This document shows positions 59,171-64,000 of a DNA stretch of 64,000 bases, piece after piece. A program made the translations under genes and the position numbers. This DNA is from Sisyra terminalis. Lineage: Eukaryota > Arthropoda > Insecta > Neuroptera > Sisyridae. The stretch is taken from the NCBI GenBank assembly GCA_958496175.1, contig OY292274.1, positions 57,112,630-57,176,629 of the forward strand, in the 5' to 3' direction. The notes under the pieces are model-generated. The model searched no databases and had not been told where the DNA came from. It saw only the letters and a list, made by a program, of their open reading frames with translations. The first letter of the stretch is position 1, and every line of letters starts with the position of its first letter.

Positions 59171-62100
59171 AACTTTTTTTTTGTTTTATAATTTATTAAT
59201 AATAATGGTCACATTTTTATTTTATTTCGCTGAAAAACATTAAACAATGACAAAGGTATAATAATAAATGAATTTGTGGTTATCTTTTTATTGCGCACAG
59301 CAAAATGTGCTGACAAGAAAAGAATTCTTTCAAAGGACAATGGAAATTTTCATTTTTTCACTTCGTTTACAATATTTATAGAAAGAAATGACGAATAAGT
59401 ATTGAAAAATAACAATTGCAAGAATAGAATAGAATTTGGCTGACTAAATGTGAATACTTATGGTAAGTACCGACATATATACATTAGGCATACATGTTTG
59501 TTTAGTATTTCTCGAAAATTTTACGTCGAATATAAATTTTTGCTGATTATTCAACTATAAATATTAATGCAATGTGACCTGTTTGGTTTGTCAATGAAAG
59601 GATATTCTGACTAATATGTTTAGAGTTCGGTTCCGGTCAGGGACCTCACACGATTCTGAATGTTTTAAAAATTTCGATTCAATAATTGACTATAATAAGT
59701 CGTTATCATTCAACAATAGAATTTGAAATATCAATATTTGCATATCAATTTCGTTTTAAAAATTAATTAAAAAAAAAATATTTTTCACAACTAAAAGTCA
59801 TATATTTGAAAAAAGATATAATGTAGGTGTTAGATTTAAAAAAAAAAAACTTTCAATAGTTCTATTTTTTCCATTCCACAAACACCTGCACCCAAAAAGA
59901 CAACCCTCATTAATGTCTTACAATTTTATGTTTTCTTATAAGATTAGTATCAAATCTCGATGTAAGTATTAAATTACGAATAATCTTACAATATATTCTA
60001 TTTATTTTCTTTAAAGAAAAAAACATTTTAATCTTTGCTTGAATCAGGTATTTTTTTCTTAAGAAAGTTTTTAATAAGTTTTGGCTCTTTAACATTTTGT
60101 AATATTACAAAAACACTTACAAGATAAAAATTCCACTTTTGCTTTAACTATAAAACCCAAAATAGAGTTTATTTTTTAAAATGACAAATTTTAAAAATAA
60201 ATATGTATTTTATCTTTTTATATTTAGATACCTTATGTATGGACAACGCAAATAAAATATGTTTTTTATTGCATTTTAATACATATTTATACCAATCAGT
60301 AATATTGACGTAAAATGCCTTTTAGAAGCCTGACATGAAAATATTACAATGTATGTAACCTTTGAAAAATTGAATCTAATTATTAAACATACACATTTCA
60401 AAACTAATTTATTCATTATTTTTGTTTGCTATAAATGACAACTTTTGTATTATAGTTTCGTAATAACAAATTTGCTGAAATCTCAGCATATCTACAACAA
60501 ACATTAAGTATGAGGCAGTGCACTAAATTCATAAGCTTGTTGTTAAATATTGTTACATTTACAAAATTATATTCAAAGCGAATTTTAATGTTGATATAAC
60601 ATGAAGTTTGTTCTTATCAAACATATAAGAGCGGTTTAACAATTTTTGTTCAACCAAAATAATAAATATTTACGATAAATTTTAATTTGAGTACAATGTG
60701 GTCACGGATATCATTTTATTTGAATATCATATTGTACTTCCCAAGAACAATGTTCTAATTGTATGGTATGAATTATATAAGCACAAACATTGAATCACGT
60801 ATTTAATTATGCTTATTTTACGAAAATTTACCTAAGCACATAAAACTATATGTTTTATGTATTATATGCCTATATACAATTTGCGTACAAATATACATTT
60901 CTAAATGTCAGAAAATATAGAAGTGTTAAATCATGGGAAGATTATCTTAAAAGCGTATATATGCGTTTAAAAAAGAAATACAATTTTCTACTGTTTTGTA
61001 ATTATAAACTTATGAAGTATCCTATTCTTTAATAGTATTCGGGTGGAACAGAGGAATTATTAAATTAAAAACTATATTTGTAAGACGAAAATAAAGTTTT
61101 ATATGTCGTACAGTCCTAAATTTACAATTATTTCGAACCGGGACAATACTTGGGAATAAATTCGGAACAAGATTAGCGCCTTTTCTTACCAAAATTTTAG
61201 AAGATTTATTTTAAAAACGTATGCACTAATTAATTGTACTCGGTGAAATTTACGAGAGCGGAAAAATTAAAAACCCTTAAATTAATAAATATTTACTTTT
61301 ATAAACTATCCTTTATGCAATAAAGGGACTGGAATATTAAATAATAAGGAATATAATTACTACAGAATTTTTATAACCAATATATAGGTACCACTTAAAT
61401 AAAAAATAAAAATAAAAGTTTTTTGGTCGTGTTAAATTCTTCACAATGTTTTGGAGATATGTGCTGAAGATTAAAGCTCTTACTCATTGGGAATTAACTG
61501 TTTATAAGGACTTAAAGTATTGTAGAATGGGGAAAAATCAAAAAGTTCTGTTTCTATGTATATTCCCATCGTAAAACTATTTCTAAGTTGATGTTTTAAA
61601 TGTTCTTATTGCATTTTGGGGTTATCTAACCCTAAATTATCTACCCCTACATTTACAATCAAATTAACAATTGATAGTATAAAGTACTGTGGAGAATAGG
61701 CACTTCTATGAAAAAATTGTTTTTCAAACTTAATTCAAATTGGTCCCCAGAAATTACCAGTCAAAGTAAGTACCTCGATTTTCCCACCTTCCCCCTAAAT
61801 CCAGGCCTGATATCGTAATGCATACTAAAGTATGTAATTAATTATTTGATGGAATAATTGGTAAATTTTGTATAATTAGTATTCCAAAGTCAATATGGGT
61901 CAATCAAATTACTTTGAGTTCCATGTAGGTAGATGTTTACTTAATATTATTTTTCGAATTTGTAGACTTAGCAGGTCATTTTTTTTAATTTTTGTTATTA
62001 ATTACACATTTGGCTATAATTACTTATTGAATATTAATTGTTTTTTAACTATTGTTTTATACACTATAATAATTACTATTATTGTGTAAATTGGTGAAGT

Positions 62101-64000
62101 TGGTTCAGCTATTTGTTGGAAAATAATCATATTTACTTAAAATAACTTGGTCAACGTTTTTGGTTGTTTTTGGCACATTTTTCGTGTTGATTATTTGAAT
62201 TTTTATATAAAAATTTCGTATTAATAATAAAGTAGTCGGGAATGTTGCAAACCATTGGTAAACATAGCTCTATTATTGCATATTTGGTAATTAAAAGACG
62301 AAATGATGAAATTATTGTATTGTTAATTTAATTTTTATAGACTTGAAATTTACAAGTTTCTGGGAAAATTAATTTGTAAAAAGAATAACTTAATTTATTT
62401 TTAGATTCGGTGAAAATTGGTGGAATTATGAAACCAACAATCATTTTTTGTTGCACGTGATTTTCAATCTTAAAAATCATTACAATATGGATTTACAATT
62501 TGCTCAACATTCCTTTAGCAATGGTAAAACGAAATTTTGAAAAACATCATTTTTCTATAAGCTTTTGTTAAAAATTAGGCATTGAAACCTTTCAACAATC
62601 TTTAGCTCTCGAGTGTTATTTTTTCAAATCGTTGAAATTTAAGAAAAGTTCCTTACTTATGATACTTTTTGGATACAAGTGATTTACAAATATTTGTTTA
62701 AATCTTATTTCTGTAGATACTTCACAATATTATTGGTAAGAAATAATAAAATTGAGACCAAGTTTTCGATATTCACTAGTTTTAGCATAAAATTAACAAA
62801 TTTAACCAATTGTCAGTCATTTCAGAAACAAGTTTAAAAATTTATAAACATAAAGTGGCTTCTTAAAAATTATTATTATATTCTTTGAAATATTCAACAC
62901 GCGATCGTCTTTAGAAATAAGAATTAAGTATCAAGTTATAGAAAAACTTTCTTTTTAAGAGAAAAAAACAATTTTTTTTGGTGATCCTCATTTTTTAAGT
63001 AAAGATCTTTTACGCGTAATTTAAGGGTAGTCATTATGTGTTTTTATAAAAATAATTAGACATCCATTTAAATATAATTTATGAAAAGTGGTAGAATTCT
63101 GAATAACAATAATTATTGCCAAAGAACAGTGACGTTTCCTGTTAAAAAGTTTTTTTTTTCCACTTCCATCGTTTAACTTCTATATTTATTTTTTTAAGTT
63201 TTAATTGTTTTTTATTATTATTCCTTCCTTTTTTATCTTTAGAAAACCAATAATTTTAACATCTGTATCTCCATTTTTATATCCTAATTAAATAGTTAAT
63301 GACACAATTTAAGTTCGTATACCTCTTTTAAAGAGCTGTACTTATCAAGAAGGGGTGGTTTTTGTTGAAGTTTTGGAATTAGAGAGTCCTAGATTCTTTG
63401 TTTGAAGCATTATGAAATAAGCTGAATTAAGCTGAATTTTTCCACCCCACATTCTTAAGCAAAAGAAATGTGAGCGACATATTAATGTCAACATTTAATG
63501 CAAAAATTCTTGAACCATTTTAGAGGATAAATTAACAAAAAATGGCTCTTTAAACGATTTTTCATACATTGTGGTTTTAATACATCTAGATTAAATTAAA
63601 ATTCTGATGAATTTTTAAATTAAATTATGAATTATTTCAATGCATAACTTCTGGAAAGCGGAATGTATCCACATACAATATTACAAAAGTAAACCTACAA
63701 TTCAAATTAGCATAAATTTATGATCTGTATTAAATAAAATATAATTTATCAAACATTTTAATTTCCTCGTTAATAAATCTGATATGCTTTGAAAGATACG
63801 TTTTCATAAAAACGATTTTAATACAAAAAGAATTAAAGAGATTGAACGTAATTGTATTCATTGTATATATTTAGGTATATTATTTTTATTATGGCAAGTT
63901 TTAGACAATTTACCTTTAATGAAAGTTATTCATATATTTTTCCAGATAAATTTAAATTCATATCATGATGATAATCAGTCAGGTGTATGCGAATTAGGCA
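59171..64000. other. AT-rich non-coding stretch
   Basis: No gene, RNA or mobile element is recognised to the end of the window. Frames of 60-64 codons (59910-60095, 60850-61032, 61895-62089) are low-complexity A/T readings. Confidence 0.5.

Overview
The window is AT-rich eukaryotic DNA (GC looks close to 28% by eye). It has no operon-like gene packing, no continuous long reading frame and no rRNA or tRNA gene that I can recognise. The repeat content fits an arthropod, most likely an insect: a pogo/Tigger-type element, Helitron-like elements whose arthropod-style ends carry accgattttgatgaaattt-type motifs, a hAT miniature element, several foldback elements and a short satellite array. I cannot name the species. 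The longest open frame is only 113 codons and matches nothing I know, so I read the window as intergenic or intronic sequence built mostly from old mobile elements, with a few compositionally distinct islands that could be regulatory.

Layout. 1-6.4 kb is mostly plain AT-rich sequence, with a more balanced block at the very start. 6.4-9.4 kb holds a 151-bp miniature element with a 9-bp target duplication, a candidate 665-bp inverted-repeat-bounded segment, and a 672-bp pogo/Tigger-type element. The last still encodes an intact DNA-binding domain, the only recognisable uninterrupted protein domain in the window. 11.3-12.6 kb has a Helitron-like end fragment and an 841-bp foldback element. 15.3-16.6 kb is a near-tandem duplication. 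16.9 kb has a hAT miniature element. 20.26-22.28 kb is a Helitron-like element carrying two decayed PIF1-type helicase fragments on the minus strand.

25.8-27.6 kb and 35.3-35.9 kb hold inverted-repeat elements and a recurrent 45-nt motif (CTGAWGAA, a short stem, GAAACG) whose stem arms change together between copies. 36.9-37.3 kb is a GC-rich island. 37.52-39.62 kb is a five-copy satellite array with alternating short and long monomers. 42.5-43.4 kb is a second Helitron-like element whose 3-prime end matches the first. 45.1-47.1 kb contains a mosaic duplication that joins copies of two upstream blocks. 49.3-50.6 kb has two more inverted-repeat elements. 51.8-52.6 kb and 58.8-59.2 kb are islands of unusual composition. 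The remainder, especially 52.6-58.8 kb and 59.2-64 kb, is plain AT-rich sequence in which I see nothing.

Nothing here forms a pathway. The window reads as layered mobile-element insertions, duplication and decay around a few candidate regulatory islands. The least conventional signals are the recurrent covarying hairpin motif near 27 and 35 kb, the DNA-binding-domain-only pogo derivative that contains many copies of its own terminal motif, and the alternating-monomer satellite.
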